From: CAYYFX01 sp964471155
GTDB lineage: Bacteria > ARS69
Length of the DNA stretch: 54,249 bases
Direction: 5' to 3'
Assembly (NCBI GenBank): GCA_964471155.1
Contig: CAYYFX010000015.1
Span: 1 to 54,249 of the forward strand
The notes below the pieces were generated by a model that saw only the letters and a list, made by a program, of their open reading frames with translations, had not been told where the DNA came from and ran no database searches. The stretch's first letter is position 1; the number at the start of each line of letters is the position of its first letter. Below, piece after piece: positions 1 through 7,952 of the stretch. A program made the position numbers and the translations under genes.

Positions 1-2273
1 CCGAGCTGGAGCTCGCGGACACCGGCGTGTTCGCGGGGAACCGCTACTTCGACAACCTCGACGAGTACGCGAAGGCCGGTCCCGAAGACCTCCAGAACCG
101 CGTCACCGCGACGAACCGCGGCCCCGAGACCGCCCCGCTCCACGTGCTTCCCACGCTCTGGTACCGGAACACCTGGTCCTGGGGCCGCACCGGGGAGGGC
201 TACTGGCCGAAGCCGCGGCTCGCCGCCGCGCCCGACGGCTCCGTCGCGTGCGAGCACGCCGGCCTCGGCGCGTTCCGCTTCCACGCCGCGCCCGCCGGCG
301 CCGGCGGCCCGCCGGAGCTCGTGTTCACGGACAACGAGACGAACACCGAGCGCCTCTTCCGCGCGCCGAATCCGACGCCCTACGTGAAGGACGCGTTCCA
401 CGAGCTCGTGATCCACGGGCGCCGCGACGCGGTGAACCCGGAGCGCGCCGGCACGAAGGCCGCCGCGTGGTACGCGCTGGAGATCGCGCCCGGGGCCGGC
501 GTCGTGCTGAAGCTGCGCCTGCGGGCCGCGGCGTCCCCCGGGCCGCCCTTCGGCCGGGGGTTCGACGCGACGTTCGCCGCGCGCGCGGCGGAGGCGGACG
601 AGTTCCACGACTCGCTCGCGCTCCCGGAGCAGACGGCCGGGGAGAAGGCCGTGGCCCGGCAGGCGCGCGCCGGCCTCCTCTGGTCCAAGCAGTTCTTCCA
701 CTACGTGGTGGCGGACTGGCTCGACGGCGACCCCGCGCAGCCGGCGCCGCCGGCGGAGCGCCGGCACGGCCGGAACGCGGACTGGCGCCACCTGTACAAC
801 CGCGACGTCGTCTCCATGCCCGACAAGTGGGAGTACCCGTGGTACGCGGCGTGGGACCTGGCGTTCCACATGATCCCGTTCGCGCGGATGGATCCGCACT
901 TCGCGAAGGAGCAGCTCCTGCTCTTCCTGCGCGAGTGGTACATGCACCCGAACGGGCAGATCCCCGCGTACGAGTTCGCCTTCGGGGACGCGAACCCCCC
1001 GGTGCACGCGTGGGCGGCGTGGCGCGTCTACAAGATGACCGGAGCCCGCGGCGGGCGCGACCGCGCATTCCTCGCCCGGGTCTTCCAGAAGCTGCTCATC
1101 AACTTCACGTGGTGGGTGAACCGCAAGGACGTGGCCGGGAAGCACATCTTCGCCGGCGGCTTCCTCGGCCTGGACAACATCGGCGTGTTCGACCGCTCGC
1201 GCCCGCTGCCCACCGGCGGCACGCTCGAGCAGGCGGACGGCACCGCGTGGATGGCGTTCTACTGCAACACGATGCTGTCCATGGCCCTGGAGCTGGCCCG
1301 GCACGATCCGGCGTACGAGGACGTGGCGTCGAAGTTCTTCGAGCACTTCGTGGCCATCGCCGACGCGATGAACTCGCTCGGCGGCACGGGCCTGTGGGAC
1401 GAGGGGGACGGGTTCTATTACGACCAGTTGCACACGGACGAGGGCCTGCACGCGCTCAAGGTCCGCTCCCTCGTCGGGCTGATCCCGCTGATCACGTGCG
1501 AGATCCTGGAGTCGCACGACCTGGAGGCCCTCCCCGGCTTCGCGAGGCGGATGCACTGGTTCCTGGAGAACCGCAAGGACCTGGCGCGGCACATCTCGTA
1601 CCTGGCCGAGGACGGCGGCGCCGCCCACCGGCACCGGCTCCTCGCCGTGCCGTCGCGCGAGCGGCTGGAGCGCGTTCTTCGCTATCTGCTGGACGAGGAC
1701 GAGTTCCTGGGTCCCTACGGGATCCGCTCGCTGTCGAAGCACCACGAGCGCCACCCGTACGAGTTCCGCGCGGGGAGCCGCACCTGGACGGTCGCGTACG
1801 TCCCCGGCGAGTCGGACACGGGACTCTTCGGCGGGAACTCCAACTGGCGCGGTCCGGTGTGGTTCCCGGTGAACTACCTACTCGTGGAGGCCCTGGAGCG
1901 GTACCATCACTTCTACGGGGACGACCTCACGGTGGAGTTCCCCACCGGATCCGGCCGGCGGATGCACCTCGGACGCGTGGCGCGCGAGATCTCCGCACGC
2001 CTCGCGCGGATCTTCCTCCCGGACCACGCCGGACGACGGCCGTGCCACGGGAACGATCGCCGGTACGCCGACGACCCGCAGTGGAGGAACCTCGTGCTGT
2101 TCCACGAGTACTTCCACGGGGACACGGGACGCGGCGTGGGCGCCAGCCATCAGACGGGCTGGACGGCGCTCGTCGTGAAGTGCCTGGAGGACCTGGCGCG
2201 CATGCGCGCGGAACGCGAGGACGCCGCGTCCACCCGCTCCGCGCGCGCCCGCGCCGACGCGACCACGGAATAG
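1..2273 (+). CDS. GH63-like glucosidase, 5' end outside window
   Basis: The frame is open through the left edge, so the true start lies outside. The eight codons before the first in-window GTG (position 27) continue the same protein (ELELADTG), so that GTG is not the start. 756 residues are visible. The aromatic-rich segment WEYPWYAAWDLAFH, followed by a long helical-toroid region (WYMHPNGQIPAYEF, GGTLEQADGTAWMAFY, SDTGLFGGNSNWRGPVWFP), matches the (alpha/alpha)6 barrel of bacterial GH63 'mannosyl-oligosaccharide glucosidase-like' proteins, which hydrolyse alpha-glucosidic bonds. The visible part has no signal peptide, but the N-terminus is missing. The gene lies 16 nt upstream of the debranching enzyme and is probably co-transcribed with it, which suggests intracellular alpha-glucan or glucosyl-oligosaccharide breakdown. 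Family call is fairly sure; the exact substrate is not known. Confidence 0.85.
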   Translation, partial: ELELADTGVFAGNRYFDNLDEYAKAGPEDLQNRVTATNRGPETAPLHVLPTLWYRNTWSWGRTGEGYWPKPRLAAAPDGSVACEHAGLGAFRFHAAPAGAGGPPELVFTDNETNTERLFRAPNPTPYVKDAFHELVIHGRRDAVNPERAGTKAAAWYALEIAPGAGVVLKLRLRAAASPGPPFGRGFDATFAARAAEADEFHDSLALPEQTAGEKAVARQARAGLLWSKQFFHYVVADWLDGDPAQPAPPAERRHGRNADWRHLYNRDVVSMPDKWEYPWYAAWDLAFHMIPFARMDPHFAKEQLLLFLREWYMHPNGQIPAYEFAFGDANPPVHAWAAWRVYKMTGARGGRDRAFLARVFQKLLINFTWWVNRKDVAGKHIFAGGFLGLDNIGVFDRSRPLPTGGTLEQADGTAWMAFYCNTMLSMALELARHDPAYEDVASKFFEHFVAIADAMNSLGGTGLWDEGDGFYYDQLHTDEGLHALKVRSLVGLIPLITCEILESHDLEALPGFARRMHWFLENRKDLARHISYLAEDGGAAHRHRLLAVPSRERLERVLRYLLDEDEFLGPYGIRSLSKHHERHPYEFRAGSRTWTVAYVPGESDTGLFGGNSNWRGPVWFPVNYLLVEALERYHHFYGDDLTVEFPTGSGRRMHLGRVAREISARLARIFLPDHAGRRPCHGNDRRYADDPQWRNLVLFHEYFHGDTGRGVGASHQTGWTALVVKCLEDLARMRAEREDAASTRSARARADATTE

Positions 2274-2289
2274 CGCAAGGAGGCGGGAC

Positions 2290-4410
2290 GTGGAACTCGA
2301 TCGCAGGGAGTGGCTGGAGACCGACGGCCTCGGGGGGTACGCCTCCGGCACGGCGTCGGGCGCGCGCACGCGTCGCTATCACGCCGTGCTGCTCGCGGCG
2401 GCGCGGCCGCCCACGGATCGCTTCGTGCTCGTGAACGGACTGGACGTGGCGGTGGAGGCCGGCGCCGGGTGGGTGCCGTGCTCCACGCAGGTGTACCGCG
2501 GGGACGTGCGGCATCCGGAGGGATGGTGCCGGCTGGAGTCGTTCGAGCCGTCGCCCTGGCCCACATGGAGCTACCGCGTGGGCGACGGGCTCACGCTCGT
2601 CCAGGAGCTCCTGGTCGCCCCGGGGGAGGCGCGCAGCTTCGTGCGCTTCCGGCTGATCGCCGAGGACGAGGACGCGAAGGCGGCCGCGAAGGACGCGGTG
2701 CTCGTCGTGCGCCCGTTCCTGTCCGGCCGGGACCACCACGCGCTGCACTTCCACAACCCGCACTTCCGCTTCGAGTCGGAGCTGGCCGGCGGCACGGTCG
2801 CGTGGCGCCCGTACGACGGCGTGCCCGGGATCGAGGCCGCCTTCGACGGCGAGTGGGTCCAGGAGCCGCTCTGGTACCGGCGCTTCGAGTACGCGGCGGA
2901 GGCGGAGCGCGGGCTGGAGCACGAAGAGGACCTGGCGTCGCCCGGCTACTTCCGACTGCGCTTCGCGAAGGGCGAGGCGGCCCTCGCCTTCCGCGCGCTC
3001 CTCGCGACGCCCGCGGAATCCGCGCCGGCCGCGAAGGCCGCGGGGAAGGCGCCCGCCGCCGCGAAGGTGAGGCGGGGCGTCACCGCGCTCGCCGCGTTCC
3101 GGACCGCCGCCGCGAAGGAGCGGAAGCGGCGCGCGACGCTCGGCGGCGGGCTGGCGGCGGCGGCGGACGCGTACATCGTGCGCCGCGGGAAGGGACGCAC
3201 GATCGTGGCCGGCTACCCGTGGTTCACGGACTGGGGACGGGACACGTTCCTGGCCCTCCGCGGTCTGTGCCTGGCCACCGGGCGCCTCGCGGATGCGGAG
3301 GCCGTCCTGCGCGAGTGGTCCGGCGCCGTGTCCGGGGGCATGCTGCCGAACCGGTTCCCGGAAAGCGGCGAGAGCCCCGAGTTCAACTCCGTGGACGCGT
3401 CCCTCTGGTACGTCGTGACCTGCGGCGAGTACCTGGACGCGGCGAAGCGCGCCGGACGCAAGCTGCCCGCGCGCACGAAGGCGGAGCTGGCCGGCGCCGT
3501 GCAGGAGATCCTCGCGGGCTACGCGGCCGGCACGCGCCACGGGATCCGCGCGGACGAGGACGGGCTGCTCGCGGCCGGCGAGCCCGGGCAGCAGCTCACA
3601 TGGATGGACGCGCGCGTCGGCGCGCGGGAGATCACGCCCCGCATCGGCAAGCCGGTCGAGATCCAGGCGCTGTGGATCAACGCGCTGCGCACCGGCGCCG
3701 CGCTGGGCGGCGCGTCGTGGAACGAGCTGCGGGCGCGCGCGAAGCGGAGCTTCGAGGAGAAGTTCTGGAATCCGGCGCTCGGCGGCCTGCACGACGTGGT
3801 CGACGCGGATCACCAGCCCGGGAAGGTGGACGCGACGGTGCGCCCGAACCAGATCCTCGCGGTCGGCGGGCTGCCCGAACCGCTGCTGGGCGGGAAGAGG
3901 GCGCAGAGCGTGGTGGAGCTCGTGGAGGATCGCCTGCTCACGCCGCTCGGGCTGCGCACGCTCGCGCCGGACGAGCCGGGGTACTGCCCGCGCTACGAGG
4001 GCGACGCCGCCGCGCGGGACGCCGCCTACCACCAGGGCACGGTGTGGCCCTGGCTGCTGGGTCCGTTCGTGGATGCGTGGCTCCGGGTGCGCGGCGGCGG
4101 CGCGGACGCGGTGGCCGAGGCGCGCAGCCGCTTCCTCGCGCCGCTGGAGGCGCACCTGGCCGAGGCGGGGCTCGGCCACGTGTCCGAGGTGGCGGACGGG
4201 GACCCGCCGCACCGACCGGCCGGGTGCCCGTTCCAGGCGTGGTCGGTGGGCGAGATGCTCCGGATCGAGCGCGCGCTGACGAGCGCGGAGGGACCGGAGG
4301 CCGCGAAACACCCGAATGCCCGGAAGGCCTCGGGGACGAAGCCGGAGGCCGGCGCCGCCCCCTGCCCGGAGGCGCCGGCCGCGCGGCCCGCGCGGACCCG
4401 CCGCCGGTAG
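2290..4410 (+). CDS. Bacterial glycogen debranching enzyme (amylo-alpha-1,6-glucosidase, GH133)
   Basis: 706 residues with no signal peptide, so probably cytoplasmic. The N-terminal domain starts with WLETDGLGGYASGT, typical of the bacterial GDE N-terminal beta-sandwich. The C-terminal amylo-1,6-glucosidase toroid contains GYPWFTDWGRDTFLAL (from about residue 304), LPNRFPESGESPEFNSVDAS, and YHQGTVWPWLLGP near the end. The family cleaves alpha-1,6 branch points of glycogen or limit dextrins and releases glucose. The GTG start at 2290 is set by a strong AAGGAGG at 2277-2283. The last 45 residues or so are a low-complexity Ala/Pro/Arg tail. The middle (about residues 240-290) holds an Ala/Lys-rich linker between the two domains. 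It follows the GH63-like gene closely and fits the alpha-glucan theme of the window. Confidence 0.9.
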   Translation: MELDRREWLETDGLGGYASGTASGARTRRYHAVLLAAARPPTDRFVLVNGLDVAVEAGAGWVPCSTQVYRGDVRHPEGWCRLESFEPSPWPTWSYRVGDGLTLVQELLVAPGEARSFVRFRLIAEDEDAKAAAKDAVLVVRPFLSGRDHHALHFHNPHFRFESELAGGTVAWRPYDGVPGIEAAFDGEWVQEPLWYRRFEYAAEAERGLEHEEDLASPGYFRLRFAKGEAALAFRALLATPAESAPAAKAAGKAPAAAKVRRGVTALAAFRTAAAKERKRRATLGGGLAAAADAYIVRRGKGRTIVAGYPWFTDWGRDTFLALRGLCLATGRLADAEAVLREWSGAVSGGMLPNRFPESGESPEFNSVDASLWYVVTCGEYLDAAKRAGRKLPARTKAELAGAVQEILAGYAAGTRHGIRADEDGLLAAGEPGQQLTWMDARVGAREITPRIGKPVEIQALWINALRTGAALGGASWNELRARAKRSFEEKFWNPALGGLHDVVDADHQPGKVDATVRPNQILAVGGLPEPLLGGKRAQSVVELVEDRLLTPLGLRTLAPDEPGYCPRYEGDAAARDAAYHQGTVWPWLLGPFVDAWLRVRGGGADAVAEARSRFLAPLEAHLAEAGLGHVSEVADGDPPHRPAGCPFQAWSVGEMLRIERALTSAEGPEAAKHPNARKASGTKPEAGAAPCPEAPAARPARTRRR

Positions 4411-4481
4411 CCCCGCGGGAGCCCGCGCGGGAACGGCCGACCGGCCGGCCATTGTCCGCCGCGGGGGACGGATCGCGTTCC

Positions 4482-4508
4482 GGGGTGCAGGCGTGGCGCC
4501 TGCACCCC
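4482..4508 (+). promoter_or_regulatory. Perfect 12-bp stem-loop directly before a ribosome-binding site
   Basis: Bases 4482-4493 pair exactly with 4497-4508 around a 3-base loop (TGG). The hairpin ends 9 bases before the GGAGG (4518-4522) of the next gene. There is no U-run on either side, so it is not a classical rho-independent terminator. It could protect the 5' end of the mRNA, tune translation, or insulate against read-through from the debranching gene. Confidence 0.6.
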
Positions 4509-4527
4509 ACGCCATCCGGAGGCCCCC

Positions 4528-5991
4528 ATGTCCCGATCCCGCGTCGCGGTCGTGTTGCCGGCCCTGCTGGCGCCCCTCGCCCTGGCCCCCCCTGCCCTCG
4601 CGCTCAACCCGATCGACGACTTCGAGTCCGGCGGCTTCTCGTTCAGCAGCTCCTCGGGGTACCAGGCGCACGTGGTCCCGATCCCGGTGTCCTCGTCCCA
4701 CGCCATCGCTCCGCAGCGCAGGATCGTCCTGGCGCCGGACGGCGGGGTGGTGTCCGCGCAGAGCACGTTGTACGACAGCAACCACGACGACGTGCTCCAG
4801 GTTCTCGCCGAGGGGAACGGCTCGGTGCGCGTCGAGTGGGACCTGGGCTTCGTGCGCGACCTGACGTTCCTGGGACAGGTGGACCGGTTCGTCGTGGACA
4901 TGGAGTCCGCCCCGGAGGGCGGGCAGATCACGGCGATCCTCGTGGGACCCGGAGGCGGCGAGGGCGTGACGAAGCCGACGAACGGCGGCCAGACGCTCGA
5001 GTTCCACTTCTCCGAGTGGGGCTTCGCCGACCCCACCGCGGTGGAGACGATCGCGTTCCGGTTCGACGCCGCCGACGGGTACTACCGGGTGGCCGAGATC
5101 CGGCTCCGCCGCACGGGCTCGCTCGACGTGAACTTCCTCGGCATGTTCGTGGCCACGCAGGTCCCGCCGATCCCGTCCCCGCCCCTGGAGTGGCGGACGC
5201 ACCATCTGAGCCTCTTCCCCCTCGTGACCAACCGGGTCGTGATCCAGGACGCGGTGTCGGAGAGCTCGCCGCAGTTCACCGCGGACTGGGAGGAGGTGGC
5301 CTTCGGACGGTCCGTGACGTCCTTCCGCGGCGCGGACAGCAAGCCGTTCTGGGACACCACCTTCCGCATCTCCGTGGACTTCACGGGATCGCGCGGCAAC
5401 GTGTGCATGGCGTACCCGCCGGACCCGATCCACGACGAGCGCGGGTTCCTGCTCGAGTTCCCGATCGTCGTCGTCGCGCCCGGCGGCGCCGTCGTCGGCG
5501 AGTCGCTCACGCGCTGGCACTTCGACGTGGATCCGCGACAGGGCGCGATCTTCCCGTACGTGACGGTGACCCCGGGCCTCGGGGCGTCGAACGGGTTCGA
5601 GATCACGTTCGACTGCACCGCGGCGGGCGGCGTGGACACCGTGTTCCCGCTGTTCGACGCCACGTGGATCTCCGACTGGAACCTCACGCAGGTCACGGAC
5701 GCGCCCGCGCCCGGTCCCGTCGCGGCGCCCGTGCCGATGCTCCGCGCACGGCCCAGCGTCACGCGCGGCGGCACCGAGGTCGTCGCGTCGCGACCCTTCG
5801 GCGCCGGCGCCCGGATCGTCGTGCACGACGTTGCCGGACGGCGCGTGCGCACGATCCACGCCCCGCAAGGCGCCCGGACCGTGCGCTGGGACGGCGACGG
5901 CGCGGACGGGGCGGCGCCGGCGGGCGTGTATTTCCTCCAGCTGGAGGACGCCGCCGGTCGGGCCGCCGCCCGGGTCACGCGCGTGCGGTGA
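4528..5991 (+). CDS. Secreted protein with FlgD/T9SS-like C-terminal tail, function unknown
   Basis: 487 residues. A signal peptide (basic MSRSR, hydrophobic stretch, cleavage near ALA-LN) is followed by beta-rich sequence starting NPIDDFESGGFSF, resembling jelly-roll carbohydrate-binding or PEP-CTERM-type folds. The C-terminus (ARIVVHDVAGRRVRTI, then WDGDGADGAAPAGVYFLQL, ending VTRVR) is the FlgD-like Ig domain that serves as the cargo tail in FCB-group secreted proteins. The start is supported by GGAGG at 4518-4522. The central part could not be assigned to a family. It converges with the Ysc84-like gene, with stops 9 nt apart. Confidence 0.75.
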   Translation: MSRSRVAVVLPALLAPLALAPPALALNPIDDFESGGFSFSSSSGYQAHVVPIPVSSSHAIAPQRRIVLAPDGGVVSAQSTLYDSNHDDVLQVLAEGNGSVRVEWDLGFVRDLTFLGQVDRFVVDMESAPEGGQITAILVGPGGGEGVTKPTNGGQTLEFHFSEWGFADPTAVETIAFRFDAADGYYRVAEIRLRRTGSLDVNFLGMFVATQVPPIPSPPLEWRTHHLSLFPLVTNRVVIQDAVSESSPQFTADWEEVAFGRSVTSFRGADSKPFWDTTFRISVDFTGSRGNVCMAYPPDPIHDERGFLLEFPIVVVAPGGAVVGESLTRWHFDVDPRQGAIFPYVTVTPGLGASNGFEITFDCTAAGGVDTVFPLFDATWISDWNLTQVTDAPAPGPVAAPVPMLRARPSVTRGGTEVVASRPFGAGARIVVHDVAGRRVRTIHAPQGARTVRWDGDGADGAAPAGVYFLQLEDAAGRAAARVTRVR

Positions 5992-6000
5992 TGCGGCCGG

Positions 6001-6753
6001 TCACGCCTCGCGCGCCGGCACGTGCTTCGCGAGCGCCGTCAGGAACGGCTGCACGGTGGCGTTCGGACCCGCCTTGCCGTCGAGGAGCTGCTTCGCGGTG
6101 ACGTCCTTGCCGTACACCTTCGCGTTCGCGTCCTGGTCCACGTCCACCACCGCGCCGTCCAGCGACACGCCGGCGAACAGGCCCTTGCTGCGCGAGTACG
6201 AGTAGATCGCGGAGTCGAGCGTGAGGTTCACCCCGGCCTCCGCCTTGCGGCCGATCGGGCCGGCGGTCACGCCGGCTTCCGCGCCGAGCTTGAGGTGATC
6301 CTCGAGGAGCGCATCGATGCCCTTCGGATCCGTGAACACGAGCACGAGATCCGTGGCCTCCACGCCGATCTGGAAGCCGTAGCTCGCGCCGCCGAGCGAT
6401 ACGAACGCGGGCGCGGACCATTTCCCGTTCTCCGCGCGGCGCGCCACCACGCCCTTGCCCCAGCGTCCGCCCACGGCGAGCGCCGCGCCCTTCACGACGT
6501 GCGGGATCACCGCGACGCCCCAGGCCTTCTCCAGGAGCGCCTTCGGGATCTCCGCGTCCTCGCCGCTGACGGCGGCGCGCAGCACCTCCGCGGCCTTCTC
6601 CACGCGCTCCGCCTCGTCGGTCTTCTCCGCCTTCCTCGCCTCGTCGGCCGGGTCCATCCGCTTCGCCTCGTCCGCGGTCACCGGCGCGGCGATGAGCACG
6701 GCGAGCGCGAGCATCGCCAGCGCGCGCTTCCGGATCGTCGAGTGCCTGAGCAT
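6001..6753 (-). CDS. Ysc84/SYLF-domain (DUF500) protein, exported
   Basis: 250 residues from the ATG at 6753, chosen because AAAGGAG (6760-6766) lies 6 nt upstream; the frame stays open to 6810 but without a better site. A signal peptide (LRHSTIRKRALAML..., cleavage near VTADEAK) is followed by a charged helix rich in Lys/Glu. The SYLF core follows: AWGVAVIPHVVKGA, GRWGKGVVARR, SLGGASYGFQIGVEATDLVLVF, AGVTAGPIGR, IYSYSRSKGLFAGVSLDGA. SYLF proteins bind lipid or membranes; the bacterial exported forms have no settled role. A 12-bp palindrome overlaps the Shine-Dalgarno region. It is transcribed away from the WG-tag protein gene at 7019. Confidence 0.88.
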   Translation of the reverse strand: MLRHSTIRKRALAMLALAVLIAAPVTADEAKRMDPADEARKAEKTDEAERVEKAAEVLRAAVSGEDAEIPKALLEKAWGVAVIPHVVKGAALAVGGRWGKGVVARRAENGKWSAPAFVSLGGASYGFQIGVEATDLVLVFTDPKGIDALLEDHLKLGAEAGVTAGPIGRKAEAGVNLTLDSAIYSYSRSKGLFAGVSLDGAVVDVDQDANAKVYGKDVTAKQLLDGKAGPNATVQPFLTALAKHVPAREA

Positions 6754-6761
6754 GATCGTCT

Positions 6762-6773
6762 CCTTTCGAAAGG
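6762..6773. promoter_or_regulatory. 12-bp perfect palindrome over the Ysc84-like gene's ribosome-binding site
   Basis: CCTTTCGAAAGG reads the same on both strands and includes the AAAGGAG region of the SYLF gene. It could be a regulator site or simply a by-product of the strong Shine-Dalgarno. No second copy was seen. Confidence 0.3.
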
Positions 6774-6967
6774 TCCCGGCACCGGAACAGTGCCTCCGCC
6801 CGCAGACCAAGCATGAGGCGTGCCGGGCGCGGGAGAACGGCGAGAGCCGACCGCCGCGTCCGGGAGGGGGCGCCGGGCGTTTCGCTTCGACATGACGTGT
6901 CCGGTTTCGCGCCGGGTCCGGAACGCCGGGCGACGCCCCCTCCCCCTACCGGCGCCCGCCTCCGTTC

Positions 6968-6976
6968 TGCTAGGCT
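6968..6976 (+). promoter_or_regulatory. Extended -10 promoter element for the 7019 gene
   Basis: TGCTAGGCT fits TGnTAnnnT, with no good -35 box at the expected distance. The start codon is 42 nt downstream. Closely similar words lie before other genes here (TGCTACGCT at 40585, TGCTACCCT on the minus strand at 48006). Confidence 0.45.
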
Positions 6977-7018
6977 GCTCGTCCCTCGCGCACGTCCCCC
7001 CAACCGGAGTCGCACCCC

Positions 7019-7891
7019 ATGAAGCCGGGCCGCCTTCCCGCCGCCCTCCTGCTGCTCGTGTGTCCCGTCGCGCCGACCGGCGCGGTGAACCTCGTCCCGA
7101 ACCCCGGCTTCGAGTCGCTGAACACGTGTCCCACGGGCTTCGGCCAGCTCTCCGCCGCCGCGTCGTGGAACGCGCCCACCGACGGCACGTCGGACTGCCT
7201 GAACACGTGCGTCACGGGATGGCCGACCTTCCCGGTCCCCGCGGTCCCCTCGAATCCGCTCGGCTTCCAGATGCCGCTGGGCGGGAACGGCTACGGCGGC
7301 TTCATCGTGCGGAACTCCCTCGACACGAGCTACCGCGAGTACCTGCAGGTCCCGCTGAGCGCGCCGCTCGTGAACGGCCAGTCCTACACGGTGACGTTCC
7401 ATGTGAACCTGTCGGACTCCAGCTACCTCGCGATCGACCGCATCGGCGCGTACCTCTCCGCGGGGCCGGTGGGGCCCACCGGCAACGACCTGCCACTGGC
7501 GTTCACGCCGCAGATCGAGACCCCCGCGAACACGTTCCTCGCGGACACCGTGGACTGGATGACGGTCAGCGGGACCTTCACCGCGAACGGAACGGAGACG
7601 CACCTCGTCATCGGCAACTTCCACGACGACGCGAACACGGCCACGCAGTCCACCGGGATGGCTTGGCCCGTCAGCTACTACCACGTGGACGACGTGCTCG
7701 TGGAGCTCGCCGCGCCGGAACTCGTGGCGTGCTGCACGTCGGACGGCTTCTGCCAGATGCTGACCGCGGCGCAGTGTCTCGGCGAGGGCTGGACGCCGGG
7801 CGCGCCGGGGTCCTCGTGCACGCCCGACCCGTGCGGCCCCACCGCCGTCGAGCCGTCCAGCTGGGGCCGGGTGAAGTCCGGCTACCGGTAG
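7019..7891 (+). CDS. Secreted protein with NPGFES-type domain and C-terminal WGxxKxxYR tag
   Basis: 290 residues. A signal peptide (MKPGRLPAALLLLVCPVAPTGA) is followed by NLVPNPGFESLN, the usual opening of a galactose-binding-like/CBM-type beta-sandwich, then a jelly-roll region (YREYLQVPLSAPLVNGQSYT). A Cys-rich segment near residues 243-275 (CCTSDGFCQ, AAQCLGEGW, SSCTPDPCG) has the spacing of a small disulfide module seen in secreted proteins of related phyla. The protein ends in AVEPSSWGRVKSGYR, a tag shared with three other proteins in the window. No enzyme motif was seen. It is probably extracellular or surface-bound. A 13-bp stem follows the stop. Confidence 0.75.
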   Translation: MKPGRLPAALLLLVCPVAPTGAVNLVPNPGFESLNTCPTGFGQLSAAASWNAPTDGTSDCLNTCVTGWPTFPVPAVPSNPLGFQMPLGGNGYGGFIVRNSLDTSYREYLQVPLSAPLVNGQSYTVTFHVNLSDSSYLAIDRIGAYLSAGPVGPTGNDLPLAFTPQIETPANTFLADTVDWMTVSGTFTANGTETHLVIGNFHDDANTATQSTGMAWPVSYYHVDDVLVELAAPELVACCTSDGFCQMLTAAQCLGEGWTPGAPGSSCTPDPCGPTAVEPSSWGRVKSGYR

Positions 7892-7901
7892 CGCGTCGCC
7901 C

Positions 7902-7936
7902 GCGGGCGGCCGCCTCCGTGCCCGGCGGCCGCCCGC
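7902..7936 (+). terminator. Strong stem-loop after the 7019 gene
   Basis: A 13-bp perfect GC stem (7902-7914 with 7924-7936) and a 9-base loop lie 10 nt after the stop codon. No U-tract follows; the next bases are the -10 element of the GTPase gene, so the hairpin sits just upstream of that promoter. Confidence 0.6.
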
Positions 7937-7940
7937 GCCG

Positions 7941-7946
7941 TATACT
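7941..7946 (+). promoter_or_regulatory. TATACT -10 box, leaderless-type promoter for the TGS GTPase
   Basis: TATACT ends 6 nt before the GTG start at 7953, so transcription would begin at about the start codon itself. There is no Shine-Dalgarno. No good -35 is visible. Confidence 0.55.
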
Positions 7947-7952
7947 CTCGGC

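Noticed and set aside
1927..5868. Very long open frames antisense or out of frame to real genes (also 9084-13016 plus and 11860-15567 plus)
   Set aside because: They are Arg/Ala/Pro/His-rich without any domain, overlap genes with clear families, and are expected where third codon positions are nearly all G or C.
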